A stretch of DNA of 6,332 nucleotides from assembly GCA_018667995.1 (NCBI GenBank), contig JABIQT010000132.1:1-6332 (forward strand), given 5' to 3'. The notes beneath the pieces were generated by a model, which saw only the letters and a list, made by a program, of their open reading frames with translations, did no database searches and had not been told where the DNA came from. Positions 1 through 6,279 of this stretch are shown one piece after another; the stretch's first letter is position 1, and each line of letters starts with the position of its first letter. Source of the stretch: Candidatus Latescibacterota bacterium. Its GTDB lineage: Bacteria > JAAXHH01 > JABIQT01. The translations under genes and the position numbers were made by a program.

Positions 1-2
1 AG

Positions 3-80
3 CTCGAATCTACTCCAGACTTCTTCGAGATATTTGTCGAGGCCTGCCAGTTCAAACCTATGCCTCAACGGCTTATTTGA
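3..80 (+). CDS. 3' end of an unidentified upstream gene (partial)
   Basis: The third reading frame is open from the window edge to a TGA at 78-80 and encodes about 25 residues ending in FKPMPQRLI. It has a protein-like mix of acidic and aromatic residues (DFFEIFVEAC). I do not recognise the family. The choice of frame is uncertain: the first frame is also open from the edge to a TGA at 118-120, which would overlap the next ATG as ATGA, the usual mark of translational coupling, but its first half is rich in Ser, Leu and Asn and looks less like coding sequence. Either way an upstream gene on the same strand appears to end just before the oxidoreductase, which suggests an operon extending to the left. 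Confidence 0.4.
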   Translation, partial: LESTPDFFEIFVEACQFKPMPQRLI

Positions 81-116
81 CAACATTGGTAAACTCACGA
101 ACCTCATTGAGAACGT

Positions 117-1487
117 ATGAAGACTACTGACATCAATAGTGCTCTCACTGCCGTCTGTCCCGGGTACGGGGCACTTGACGAAGCGGAATTGGTATCATTT
201 GCTGTAGACAATGTAATACCACGGGCAGCCGTGTCGCCGGATTCCGTGGAGAGCCTATCCGCCGTTGTACGTTTTGCCTGGGAGAACAACCTATCCGTGA
301 TTCCAAGGGGCGCTGGCACAAAGATGAATCTCGGAATGCCACCGTCTCGTGCGGATCTGGTCATTTCTCTCGAGAATCTGAATCGCGTGAAAGAGTATGA
401 GTCAGCCGATATGACAGCATCTGTCGAGGCTGGTATTTCCCTCCATGCACTTCAGACCCATCTATTGACCGAACATCAGTTCTTCCCGATGGACCCTCCT
501 TACTCCGATCGTTGCACGCTTGGTGGAATTCTTGCGACGAATGCATTCGGCTCGCTCCGTTGGACCCACGGTACATCCCGCGATCTCGTAATTGGCACCA
601 GAGTAGTCCAGGCTGACGGCACAGTAGTAAAGGGCGGTGGGAAAGTCGTCAAGAATGTGGCCGGTTATGATATCAATAAGATGTATATAGGTAGCCTGGG
701 AACCCTGGGAATCATCGTGGAGGCAACCGTGAAGGTTCAACCACTACCAGAAACCGAAGAAGCAGTGTTGGGTCGTTTTTCCTCCATATCAGCCGCTTCC
801 GAAGCTGCGAGACGGGTATTGGACTCGGAGATCATGCCTGCATATGTCGAAGTTGGAAATCCAGTTCCGATTGCCATTCTCTCTCGCCGAGCCGGAGGAG
901 GGTTGGGGGATAGTGGTTTTGCTCTGATCATCGGTGCATGTGGTCCAAAAGAAACAGTAGTCTGGCAGATGTCAGAATGTCGCAAACTGTGTGAATCGGC
1001 GGGAGCCATTCAGGTCACCTCAATTAGGGATAGTCTCTATGGACTTACTCATGAAGTCCTGCAGGAGTTTCCCACTGGGCAAGCCGTGCCGCGGGGTATG
1101 CTGCCCGGCATAGTCAGTACGGTGTCGATGGCGCCGGACGATACAGAGCATATTTACGTTCTGGCAGAAGACCTTTGCAGACAGAAAGCCATCGGCTGTG
1201 GCATGTTGTCTCATTTCGGGAATGGCGCAATGACCCTCGTGTTTTTCCGGGAACAGGCGTTCGATGGTGAAGACCTTGCGAATTTGTGTGCCATACTGAA
1301 GGAGCTTATGGTGGCTGCCGAGAGAATGAATGGGGCGTTAACTCTGACGCATTGTCCGTTGGCCTTGAAGGATGAGATCAATATCTGGGGTGAATCCAGG
1401 GGTGAGTGGAACATCATGAAGCTAATCAAGGATAAGTTTGACCCGAGGCATATCTTGAACCCGGGTCGATTCGTACATGGTATATAG
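117..1487 (+). CDS. FAD-binding oxidoreductase, GlcE-like (glycolate/lactate dehydrogenase family)
   Basis: The 456-residue protein belongs to the vanillyl-alcohol-oxidase/GlcD-GlcE flavoprotein family, which oxidises 2-hydroxyacids such as glycolate or D-lactate to 2-oxoacids. The FAD-binding domain (PCMH/FAD_binding_4) spans about residues 38-212. It contains the FAD-diphosphate loop PRGAGTKMNLG (63-73), the segment TLGGILATNAFGSLRWTHG (134-152), and GKVVKNVAGYDINKMYIGSLGTLG read across 175-198. The C-terminus has the family signature FDPRHILNPGRF (441-452), preceded by an NIWGESRGEWNIMKL segment reminiscent of GlcE. It is longer than typical GlcE (about 350) and a little shorter than GlcD, so it may act alone or with a partner outside the window; no Fe-S (GlcF) subunit is seen. 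The ATG at 117 is chosen because the flavin domain follows at normal distance; its ribosome binding site is weak (GAGAA, 109-113), consistent with coupling to the upstream gene. Substrate is not determinable from sequence alone. Confidence 0.88.
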   Translation: MKTTDINSALTAVCPGYGALDEAELVSFAVDNVIPRAAVSPDSVESLSAVVRFAWENNLSVIPRGAGTKMNLGMPPSRADLVISLENLNRVKEYESADMTASVEAGISLHALQTHLLTEHQFFPMDPPYSDRCTLGGILATNAFGSLRWTHGTSRDLVIGTRVVQADGTVVKGGGKVVKNVAGYDINKMYIGSLGTLGIIVEATVKVQPLPETEEAVLGRFSSISAASEAARRVLDSEIMPAYVEVGNPVPIAILSRRAGGGLGDSGFALIIGACGPKETVVWQMSECRKLCESAGAIQVTSIRDSLYGLTHEVLQEFPTGQAVPRGMLPGIVSTVSMAPDDTEHIYVLAEDLCRQKAIGCGMLSHFGNGAMTLVFFREQAFDGEDLANLCAILKELMVAAERMNGALTLTHCPLALKDEINIWGESRGEWNIMKLIKDKFDPRHILNPGRFVHGI

Positions 1488-1560
1488 AATCAGGTGACCG
1501 ATCTGCCAGTTCGCGTCAGAGGATCAACAACCGGGCGTCGGAAAAACTCACGGAGGTACT

Positions 1561-2814
1561 ATGCAATTTCCAAAAATGTCGCGGATCCGGCAGAAATTCG
1601 ATGCTCCCATTGTCGCCGATATACCTGCAACCACTCAGCGTGAGACCAGTCGTATGATAGCACAGCGTGGCATGCTGGAGGGGCAGTCGGTAGCGGTTGC
1701 CACAGGAAGCAGGGGCGTTTCGAATATCGGACTAATCGTTCACAATACGGTTATTTCGCTTCAGAATGCAGGCCTCAAGCCATTTATCGTTCCTGCCATG
1801 GGTAGTCACGGTGGGGCTACTCCAGAAGGACAGCTGCGTGTGCTGGCACACTACGGAATCGACGAAGAGAACATGGGATGTCCTCTGAAATCAGATATCG
1901 AACCAGAGTTGATCGCCGAGACGGAAGATGGCCTCCCAGTATATGTGGACAAGAACGCCTTAGGGGCCGACCATATTGTTGTTGTGAACAGGGTGAAACC
2001 ACATACTGATTTTGAAGGAGACATCGGCAGCGGTTTGATGAAGATGCTGGCGATTGGACTCGGTAAACAGAAAGGAGCCAGTTTCTATCATGGAGCTGTC
2101 TTCGAATATGGCTTCGAGCGGATGATAACCTCTGTTGCACGTCACGTGGTGGCCAGAGCCAATGTAGCATTTGGGCTGGCTATCGTGGAAAATGCCTACG
2201 ACGAGACGGCTCACGTGATAGGTGTGCCTGCAGAGGAACTTGAGGCTCGTGAACGGGAGCTGTTCAAAGAATCTAAGCGTCTGATGCCGAGACTCCCGTT
2301 TGATGAGATGGATGTCTTAATCGTCGATGAGATGGGGAAAAACATCAGCGGTACTGGAATGGATACCAATCTGATCGGTCGACGAATGCAGAATTTTGAA
2401 GATGAGCCCAAAACTCCGCAGATACTCCGGATCTTTGTTCGTGATCTGACACCCGAAAGTGAGGGCAATGCGGTTGGTGTCGGCCTGGCGGATTTCACCA
2501 CCTCGCAACTCGTGGAGAAGATCAATACGCATTATACCTATGTCAATTCGATCACCGGGATGAGTCCACAGAAATCCCGTATCCCGGTTCATTTTAGCTC
2601 GGACCGTGAAGTGATTGAGGCCGCACTATCTACCATTGGCATGACACGGCCGGAAGACGCCCGTGTTGTTAGAATCAAAAACACCTTGAAGGTGGGGGAA
2701 GTTGAGATATCTGAAATCCTTACACAAGAGTTGGCACAGCGAGAAGATCTGGAACTCGTTGCAGGTGCTGCACCCATGGTGTTTGATTCCAATGACATGT
2801 TGGCGTCCCTATAG
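1561..2814 (+). CDS. LarA-like nickel-pincer racemase/epimerase family protein (lactate racemase domain)
   Basis: The 417-residue protein is close to the length of Lactobacillus LarA (about 424) and carries the N-terminal LarA (DUF2088) signatures: TGSRGV (48-53), PAMGSHGGAT (78-87), NRVKPHTDFEG (143-153) and SGLMKMLAIGLGKQKGA (157-173), then a C-terminal domain with VDEMGKNISGTGMDTN (255-270). Family members racemise or epimerise 2-hydroxyacids using a nickel-pincer nucleotide (NPN) tethered to a lysine. From recalled LarA numbering, H83, H148, K161 and H177 here fit catalytic H108 and H174, cofactor lysine K184 and nickel ligand H200, with nearly identical spacing. Translation starts at ATG 1561 behind a strong GGAGGT (1552-1557). 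It lies 73 bp after the GlcE-like gene with no terminator or promoter between, so the two are probably cotranscribed. The cofactor synthesis genes (larB, larC, larE) are not in the window. Lactate is the obvious candidate, but the family is broad and another 2-hydroxyacid is possible. Confidence 0.85.
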   Translation: MQFPKMSRIRQKFDAPIVADIPATTQRETSRMIAQRGMLEGQSVAVATGSRGVSNIGLIVHNTVISLQNAGLKPFIVPAMGSHGGATPEGQLRVLAHYGIDEENMGCPLKSDIEPELIAETEDGLPVYVDKNALGADHIVVVNRVKPHTDFEGDIGSGLMKMLAIGLGKQKGASFYHGAVFEYGFERMITSVARHVVARANVAFGLAIVENAYDETAHVIGVPAEELEARERELFKESKRLMPRLPFDEMDVLIVDEMGKNISGTGMDTNLIGRRMQNFEDEPKTPQILRIFVRDLTPESEGNAVGVGLADFTTSQLVEKINTHYTYVNSITGMSPQKSRIPVHFSSDREVIEAALSTIGMTRPEDARVVRIKNTLKVGEVEISEILTQELAQREDLELVAGAAPMVFDSNDMLASL

Positions 2815-2887
2815 AATAACGCCACGGTTAGGACGTGCACGCTAGAGGAGGGGCGGTTGGCATTGATCAGTGAAGATTGGTTTTACA

Positions 2888-2899
2888 GGTCCCGTGACC
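2888..2899. repeat. Short inverted repeat upstream of the BMC promoter (possible operator)
   Basis: GGTC (2888-2891) and GACC (2896-2899) form a small inverted repeat with a 4-base centre, ending 11 bases before the -35 element of the BMC promoter. The place is right for an activator site, but arms of four bases often arise by chance. Confidence 0.2.
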
Positions 2900-2910
2900 G
2901 TTAAAAAGTG

Positions 2911-2938
2911 TTGACAAACAAACAGTTACCGGTAAAAT
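2911..2938 (+). promoter_or_regulatory. Sigma-70-type promoter for the BMC shell genes
   Basis: A perfect -35 hexamer TTGACA (2911-2916) and a near-consensus -10 TAAAAT (2933-2938, 5 of 6) are separated by 16 bases. Transcription would start near 2945, leaving a leader of about 85 nt before the first shell gene. Its position in the 216-bp gap after the LarA-like gene suggests that the shell genes can be expressed separately from the two enzymes upstream. Confidence 0.65.
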
Positions 2939-3014
2939 TGCTGGACTCAATCAGCAGGTCGGTACGGACGTCGTGTATGCGCATGAATAACACAAATCAT
3001 TAATAGCATTTACT

Positions 3015-3022
3015 GAAGGGAG
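3015..3022 (+). promoter_or_regulatory. Ribosome binding site deciding a TTG start
   Basis: GAAGGGAG lies 8 bases before the TTG at 3031. No ATG or GTG lies near this spacing in the frame, and the next in-frame ATG (residue 6) would remove the conserved first strand of the BMC fold, so TTG is the likely start. Confidence 0.7.
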
Positions 3023-3030
3023 TCAAAAAA

Positions 3031-3303
3031 TTGGATGCATTGGGAATGATAGAAACCAGAGGCCTTGTGGCCGCCGTTGAAGCAGCAGATGCAATGGTAA
3101 AGGCCGCGAAGGTATCGCTTGTGGGCAAAGAAAAAGTCGGTGGGGGCTATGTGACTGTGCTGGTCCGTGGTGACGTAGGCGCAGTCAAAGCTGCAACTGA
3201 CGCCGGTGCAGCAGCGGCGGAACGAATTGGCGAAGTGGTCTCAGTTCATGTAATTCCGCGACCGCACTCCGATGTGGAAGCTATCCTTCCGGCAGGTGAG
3301 TAG
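3031..3303 (+). CDS. BMC-H shell protein (PduA/EutM/CcmK-like)
   Basis: This 90-residue single BMC-domain protein has the canonical length and sequence: [21 protein letters not shown] at the N-terminus (read from residue 2), [19 protein letters not shown] (41-59) in the middle, and [15 protein letters not shown] near the end. Such proteins form flat hexamers that tile the facets of bacterial microcompartments, with a central pore passing small metabolites. The pore loop reads KVGGGY (35-40), where PduA/EutM have KIGSGL; the serine lining the PduA pore is glycine here, as I recall for the Haliangium ochraceum BMC-H protein. Translation starts at TTG. Its stop lies 6 bp before the next BMC gene, so the two form a tight pair. 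It cannot be assigned to a specific compartment type without signature enzymes. The BMC-H assignment itself is secure. Confidence 0.97.
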   Translation: MDALGMIETRGLVAAVEAADAMVKAAKVSLVGKEKVGGGYVTVLVRGDVGAVKAATDAGAAAAERIGEVVSVHVIPRPHSDVEAILPAGE

Positions 3304-3309
3304 ACCAGC

Positions 3310-3774
3310 ATGTCAGATGCGTTGGGAATGGTTGAGACGCGAGGTCTGGTGGCGGCAATCGCTGCCGCCGATGCAGGGCTAAAGACTGCCGATGTACGGC
3401 TGCAAGGGACAGAGCGTGTCGATCCGGCTATGGTAACTGTGCTCTTCAGTGGCGACGTCGCGGCGGTCCGGTCCGCCGTCGCTGCTGCCGCCGCCGCTGC
3501 GGCAGAGATTGGAGATCTTATTGCCCAGCATGTGATACCGAGGCCAAATGAAGAAATCGATTTACTCGCAAAGATAGAATCAGGTAATACTCCCCAGTCA
3601 AAGAAGACTCCCCAGCAAGGTATCAACGAACCTGAATTCCTCGAAGATATGACCGTCCTTCGCCTACGGCGACTGGCACGGCAGACTCCTGGTATGCCAT
3701 TGCAGGGTCGCGAGATCTCTAAAGCAAATCGAGAGATACTGATCCAAGAATTGGCACGAATATTGCGAAAGTAG
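3310..3774 (+). CDS. EutK-like BMC-domain shell protein with a C-terminal Rho-N/SAP-like extension
   Basis: The 154-residue protein has an N-terminal BMC domain (about 1-88; [38 protein letters not shown]), a polar linker (about 89-108, with KKTPQQG) and a basic C-terminal region (about 109-154). The pore loop reads RVDPAM (36-41) in place of the usual G-x-G; an xDPxx loop with a xGDxAAxR follow-on also occurs in EutK as I recall it. EutK is a minor, monomeric shell protein with a nucleic-acid-binding-type winged helix at its C-terminus. Here the tail does not look like that winged helix. It reads [19 protein letters not shown] then [17 protein letters not shown], which matches the TVxxLRxLAR...K...LIxxL pattern of Rho-N/SAP-like modules. 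A run of eight alanines (58-65) lies in the central helix. A ribosome binding site AGGTGAG (3294-3300) overlaps the end of the preceding shell gene, implying coupled translation. The BMC domain is certain; the tail assignment is an inference from pattern. Confidence 0.93.
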   Translation: MSDALGMVETRGLVAAIAAADAGLKTADVRLQGTERVDPAMVTVLFSGDVAAVRSAVAAAAAAAAEIGDLIAQHVIPRPNEEIDLLAKIESGNTPQSKKTPQQGINEPEFLEDMTVLRLRRLARQTPGMPLQGREISKANREILIQELARILRK

Positions 3775-3854
3775 GTGGGTGTATCGGGCGTCGATGTTTT
3801 GTCGGCGCACATGTTTCTCCCGCTGCGATCGCAATACAGGAGTATAACAAGTCT

Positions 3855-4712
3855 ATGCCAACACTCATCAGTAAATCTTACGCACGCGAAGATCAGTCAT
3901 TAGATCAATACCTCCGAGAGATCGGCGAAGTGCCTTTGCTTACCGTTGGTCAGGAAGTCGAACTGGCTCGTGGAATCAAGGACGGCAGCACGGAAGCGCT
4001 GACGAAACTTGCTGAAGCAAATCTCAGGTTTGTAGTAAGTGTGGCCAAGCAGTATCAGAATCAAGGGATGGGCCTCTGCGATCTGATCAATGAAGGCAAC
4101 GTCGGTTTGATAAAGGCCGCGAAGCGCTTCGACGAGGAGAGGGGGTTCAAGTTCATATCATATGCCGTTTGGTGGATCCGACAGGCTATTCTCCAGGCTC
4201 TTGCCGACCAATCACGGATCGTTCGGTTGCCCCTGAATCGTGTTGGCGCTCTTCATAAGATCGGTAGAGCATCCAATTCTCTTGAGCAGGCTTTTGGACG
4301 GGAACCCAGTGCTGAGGAGATCGCTGAACAACTACAGATGACGTCTTCGGATCTCGCGGATACCATGCGTCTATCCAATCGACATCTGTCTCTGGATGCG
4401 CCCTTCGCACCCGGAGAAGACAACCGGCTTCTCGACGTGCTTGAGGACGAAACGCAGACAACTCCCGACGAAACACTGATGGAAGAGGCACTCAAGGGCG
4501 AAATCACCAATGCACTCGGGTCATTGACAGACCGTGAGGCTGAGGTAGTTAGCCTTTATTTTGGAATCAATACAGATGATACTTTTACCCTCGAGGAAAT
4601 AGGAGTTCGGTTCGGACTCACGCGTGAACGTGTCCGCCAAATTAAGGAAAAGGCGTTACGGCGCCTTCGCCATACATCGCGGAGTCAGCGGCTTAGGTCG
4701 TACATGAACTGA
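3855..4712 (+). CDS. rpoD: RNA polymerase sigma factor, RpoD/SigA family (short FCB-type primary sigma)
   Basis: The 285-residue sigma-70 protein has region 1.2 (about 14-47, [16 protein letters not shown]), region 2 (about 49-118, with [16 protein letters not shown] and the -10-recognition helix [15 protein letters not shown]), region 3 (about 120-200, [11 protein letters not shown] onward) and region 4 (about 215-280), whose helix-turn-helix is [20 protein letters not shown] (245-264). It lacks region 1.1 and the non-conserved insert of proteobacterial RpoD. In length and wording it closely resembles the primary sigma of Bacteroidota and relatives. It begins with ATG 3855, 12 bases after AGGAG (3838-3842), a rather long spacing. 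It follows the BMC pair by 80 bp without a clear terminator, so some readthrough is likely. A group 2 (non-essential, primary-like) role cannot be excluded. Confidence 0.95.
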   Translation: MPTLISKSYAREDQSLDQYLREIGEVPLLTVGQEVELARGIKDGSTEALTKLAEANLRFVVSVAKQYQNQGMGLCDLINEGNVGLIKAAKRFDEERGFKFISYAVWWIRQAILQALADQSRIVRLPLNRVGALHKIGRASNSLEQAFGREPSAEEIAEQLQMTSSDLADTMRLSNRHLSLDAPFAPGEDNRLLDVLEDETQTTPDETLMEEALKGEITNALGSLTDREAEVVSLYFGINTDDTFTLEEIGVRFGLTRERVRQIKEKALRRLRHTSRSQRLRSYMN

Positions 4713-4746
4713 TCTCCGCTCCAAGGCACATCGTTTTCTGGTGGGT

Positions 4747-4759
4747 GACCGCTGCGGTC
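4747..4759 (+). terminator. Weak hairpin after the sigma factor gene (possible terminator)
   Basis: GACCG (4747-4751) pairs with CGGTC (4755-4759) around a 3-base loop, 34 bp past the sigma factor stop, followed by TATTTC. The stem is short and the U-run is poor, so it is at most a weak terminator. Confidence 0.25.
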
Positions 4760-4864
4760 TATTTCAAAATTGTCAGCGGCGAGCCATAGGGCAGAGGCCT
4801 CGAATCTGCTTAAGCTATTACTTTATGCAGGGGGACCTATTCGCTTGAGGGAGAGGAAAAAACA

Positions 4865-4891
4865 TTGACAGAATCCCGCCTGCCGGATAAT
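4865..4891 (+). promoter_or_regulatory. Promoter candidate upstream of the M23 peptidase
   Basis: TTGACA (4865-4870) sits behind an A-rich stretch (4858-4862) and is followed after 15 bases by GATAAT (4886-4891); TAATAG at 4888 gives 17-base spacing as an alternative -10. Transcription would start near 4898-4900, about 240 nt before the peptidase start. Confidence 0.5.
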
Positions 4892-5127
4892 AGTTATAGA
4901 CGGCTGTGGCGTTGAAGACGGTCCGAGAACTTGACGCAGTCGTTGCTTCGATTCAAGTGGTAAGGGAGTCCAAAATATCTGATCATATTGCCTCTGCAAA
5001 CCAGATCAAGGATTCTATTCTCGACCTAAGATACACACGGAGTCATGACAATCTGTCTTGGAGTTGTGACAAATTGACATTTTTAATAACATTGAGCGCT
5101 TTTCGGCACGAGATTACTTGAAGATTT

Positions 5128-5136
5128 GGGGGAGAG
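5128..5136 (+). promoter_or_regulatory. Ribosome binding site deciding the M23 peptidase start
   Basis: The purine run GGGGGAGAG ends one base before ATG 5138. A TTG at 5126 is in the same frame four codons upstream, but it overlaps this purine run and has no such site of its own, so ATG 5138 is preferred. Confidence 0.75.
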
Positions 5137-5137
5137 T

Positions 5138-6058
5138 ATGGCAAAAGGCCGGCGATTTACTCTTGTGATGGTTCCACATAACAAAGAGGGTGTAAAACAG
5201 CTTGGTGGTCCACTGGTCTTGTGTTGCGGCCTGGTCTTGGCGTTTATGTTTGTCTTAGGCGTTTGGAGCATTGGATCTACTTATGTGGTTTCTATTTTTG
5301 ACGGCGGAAAACTAGCAAACCTCGAGAATGAGAACGAAGTGCTGACGACACGCCTCCAAGAACTCAATGCCTTGACAGAAACGTTCGAGACCAAAATGGA
5401 CCAATTGGTTCGTAGAGAACAGGCGGCCAGGGTAGTCGTTGGGTTGCCCGACATCCACCCGGACGTTCGGGAAGTGGGAGTAGGTGGATACGAGGATATG
5501 TTCCGGTACGAAGGCGAGCCCGGGTCGCCAGAAGCTTTTGCCTCTTCGATCCATGATAAATTGGATAGACTGATCCGCGACGTGAGGCTAGAGAAAGCCA
5601 GTCTGGCAGCCATAGAGGAAAAAGCGGGGACGGACCAGGAGTACTGGCTCCAGATTCCAACTGTTCGGCCAGTTGGGGGACCTACTTCAAGTCCTTTCGG
5701 CATGCGTGATGACCCCTTTACAGGTCTCCGACGAATGCATCCCGGATTTGATATTGCAGCACGTCATGGAGAACCCGTTCGTGTAACCGCCGACGGGATC
5801 ATTCTTAAAACAGGTTTGAATGTAAACTATGGCCTCTTCATAGATGTGGATCACGAGAATGGATATTCGACGCGATATGGCCATCTGTCAGCGATTGATA
5901 CGGAGCGTGGAGCCAAAGTACAGAGAGGCATGACGATTGGAAAAGTCGGGAAGACGGGGCGTGCAACCAACTACCATTTGCATTACGAGGTCCGGAGAAA
6001 CGGGAGAATAGTGGATCCTTCCGCATATTTCTTCCCAGAGGAAGTTGTTGTGGACTAG
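5138..6058 (+). CDS. Membrane-anchored M23 (LytM) family peptidoglycan endopeptidase
   Basis: The 306-residue protein has a short basic cytoplasmic N-terminus (MAKGRRFTLVMVPHNKEGVK), one membrane segment (about 24-50, LVLCCGLVLAFMFVLGVW), a predicted coiled coil (about 57-100, NLENENEVLTTRLQELNALT), a further helical stretch (about 135-165) and a C-terminal M23 domain (about 180-300). The zinc and catalytic residues are intact: HPGFD (H201, D205), YGHL (H249) and HLH (H280, H282), so an active enzyme that cuts peptide cross-links in the periplasm is likely. The anchor-coiled coil-LytM layout is typical of cell-shape or division-linked peptidases, some encoded beside bactofilins; none is recognisable here. 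The gene is monocistronic in this window: a promoter candidate lies upstream and a strong terminator 23 bp downstream. Regulators or partners are unknown. Confidence 0.93.
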   Translation: MAKGRRFTLVMVPHNKEGVKQLGGPLVLCCGLVLAFMFVLGVWSIGSTYVVSIFDGGKLANLENENEVLTTRLQELNALTETFETKMDQLVRREQAARVVVGLPDIHPDVREVGVGGYEDMFRYEGEPGSPEAFASSIHDKLDRLIRDVRLEKASLAAIEEKAGTDQEYWLQIPTVRPVGGPTSSPFGMRDDPFTGLRRMHPGFDIAARHGEPVRVTADGIILKTGLNVNYGLFIDVDHENGYSTRYGHLSAIDTERGAKVQRGMTIGKVGKTGRATNYHLHYEVRRNGRIVDPSAYFFPEEVVVD

Positions 6059-6081
6059 CCCGTTGTTCTTTATCGCTAATG

Positions 6082-6118
6082 AAAGGACCGATACTGCCCT
6101 GCCGTATCGGTCCTTTTT
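6082..6118 (+). terminator. Intrinsic terminator of the M23 peptidase gene
   Basis: AAAGGACCGATAC (6082-6094) pairs perfectly with its complement at 6104-6116 around a 9-base loop. The stem is 13 bp and runs into TTTTT then GTTTTTG. This is a strong Rho-independent terminator 23 bp past the stop codon. Confidence 0.93.
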
Positions 6119-6174
6119 GTTTTTGATTTACACGCTCTATTTTGAAATAAAAGCATACAGGAATTACTTTTCGA

Positions 6175-6202
6175 TTGACGCGCAACGATTTACGGCTATA
6201 TT
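6175..6202 (+). promoter_or_regulatory. Promoter candidate for the next gene
   Basis: TTGACG (6175-6180, 5 of 6) and TATATT (6197-6202, 5 of 6) are separated by 16 bases. It lies just after the peptidase terminator in an AT-rich stretch, with a start near 6208-6210, as expected for a new transcription unit reading to the right. Confidence 0.6.
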
Positions 6203-6279
6203 TCTCTGTTCGCCATTAATGATAATAAGATTGCAGGCTTGTTCAGCGTCGCTAAGAGATTCTGGACGGGAGATGAACT

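Larger units (their letters stand above)
4713..5137. other. 425-bp stretch without a confident gene
   Basis: The left part (4713-4864) holds two small hairpins: GACCG/CGGTC with a 3-base loop at 4747-4759, and GCAGA/TCTGC with a 9-base loop at 4791-4809. I recognise no tRNA, tmRNA, SRP RNA, RNase P or 6S RNA signature. The right part begins with a promoter at 4865 and may be a long untranslated leader of the peptidase gene. A GTG-initiated frame of 71 codons (4906-5121) exists, but has no ribosome binding site and no recognisable domain, so it is not called as a gene. A second, weaker promoter candidate, TTGTGA (5064-5069) and TAACAT (5087-5092) with 17-base spacing, would give a short leader. 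Confidence 0.6.

Noticed and set aside
2977-3003. Eight-codon leader frame (ATG CGC ATG ...) before the first BMC gene
   Set aside because: No ribosome binding site and no repeated regulatory codon; likely chance.
3469-3505. GCC/GCT-rich tract in the EutK-like gene as a possible repeat expansion
   Set aside because: It encodes the alanine-rich helix normal for BMC domains, and codons are mixed rather than a uniform repeat.
1483-3586. Shared 12-base string ATAGAATCAGGT near 1484 and 3576
   Set aside because: One copy spans the end of the oxidoreductase gene and the other lies inside the EutK-like gene; no flanking similarity, so not treated as a repeat element.
3246-3812. 188-codon minus-strand frame opposite the BMC genes
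   Set aside because: It is antisense to two certain BMC-domain genes and is rich in Ser, Ala and Arg, as expected for a shadow of alanine-rich coding sequence.
5074-5079. Second TTGACA upstream of the peptidase
   Set aside because: No acceptable -10 hexamer 15-19 bases downstream (GC-containing sequence around 5095-5103).
4906-5121. 71-codon GTG-initiated frame
   Set aside because: No ribosome binding site, no recognisable domain, and the second half (SHDNLSWSCDKLTFLITLSAF) does not look like a conserved protein; kept only as a comment in the gap and leader entries.
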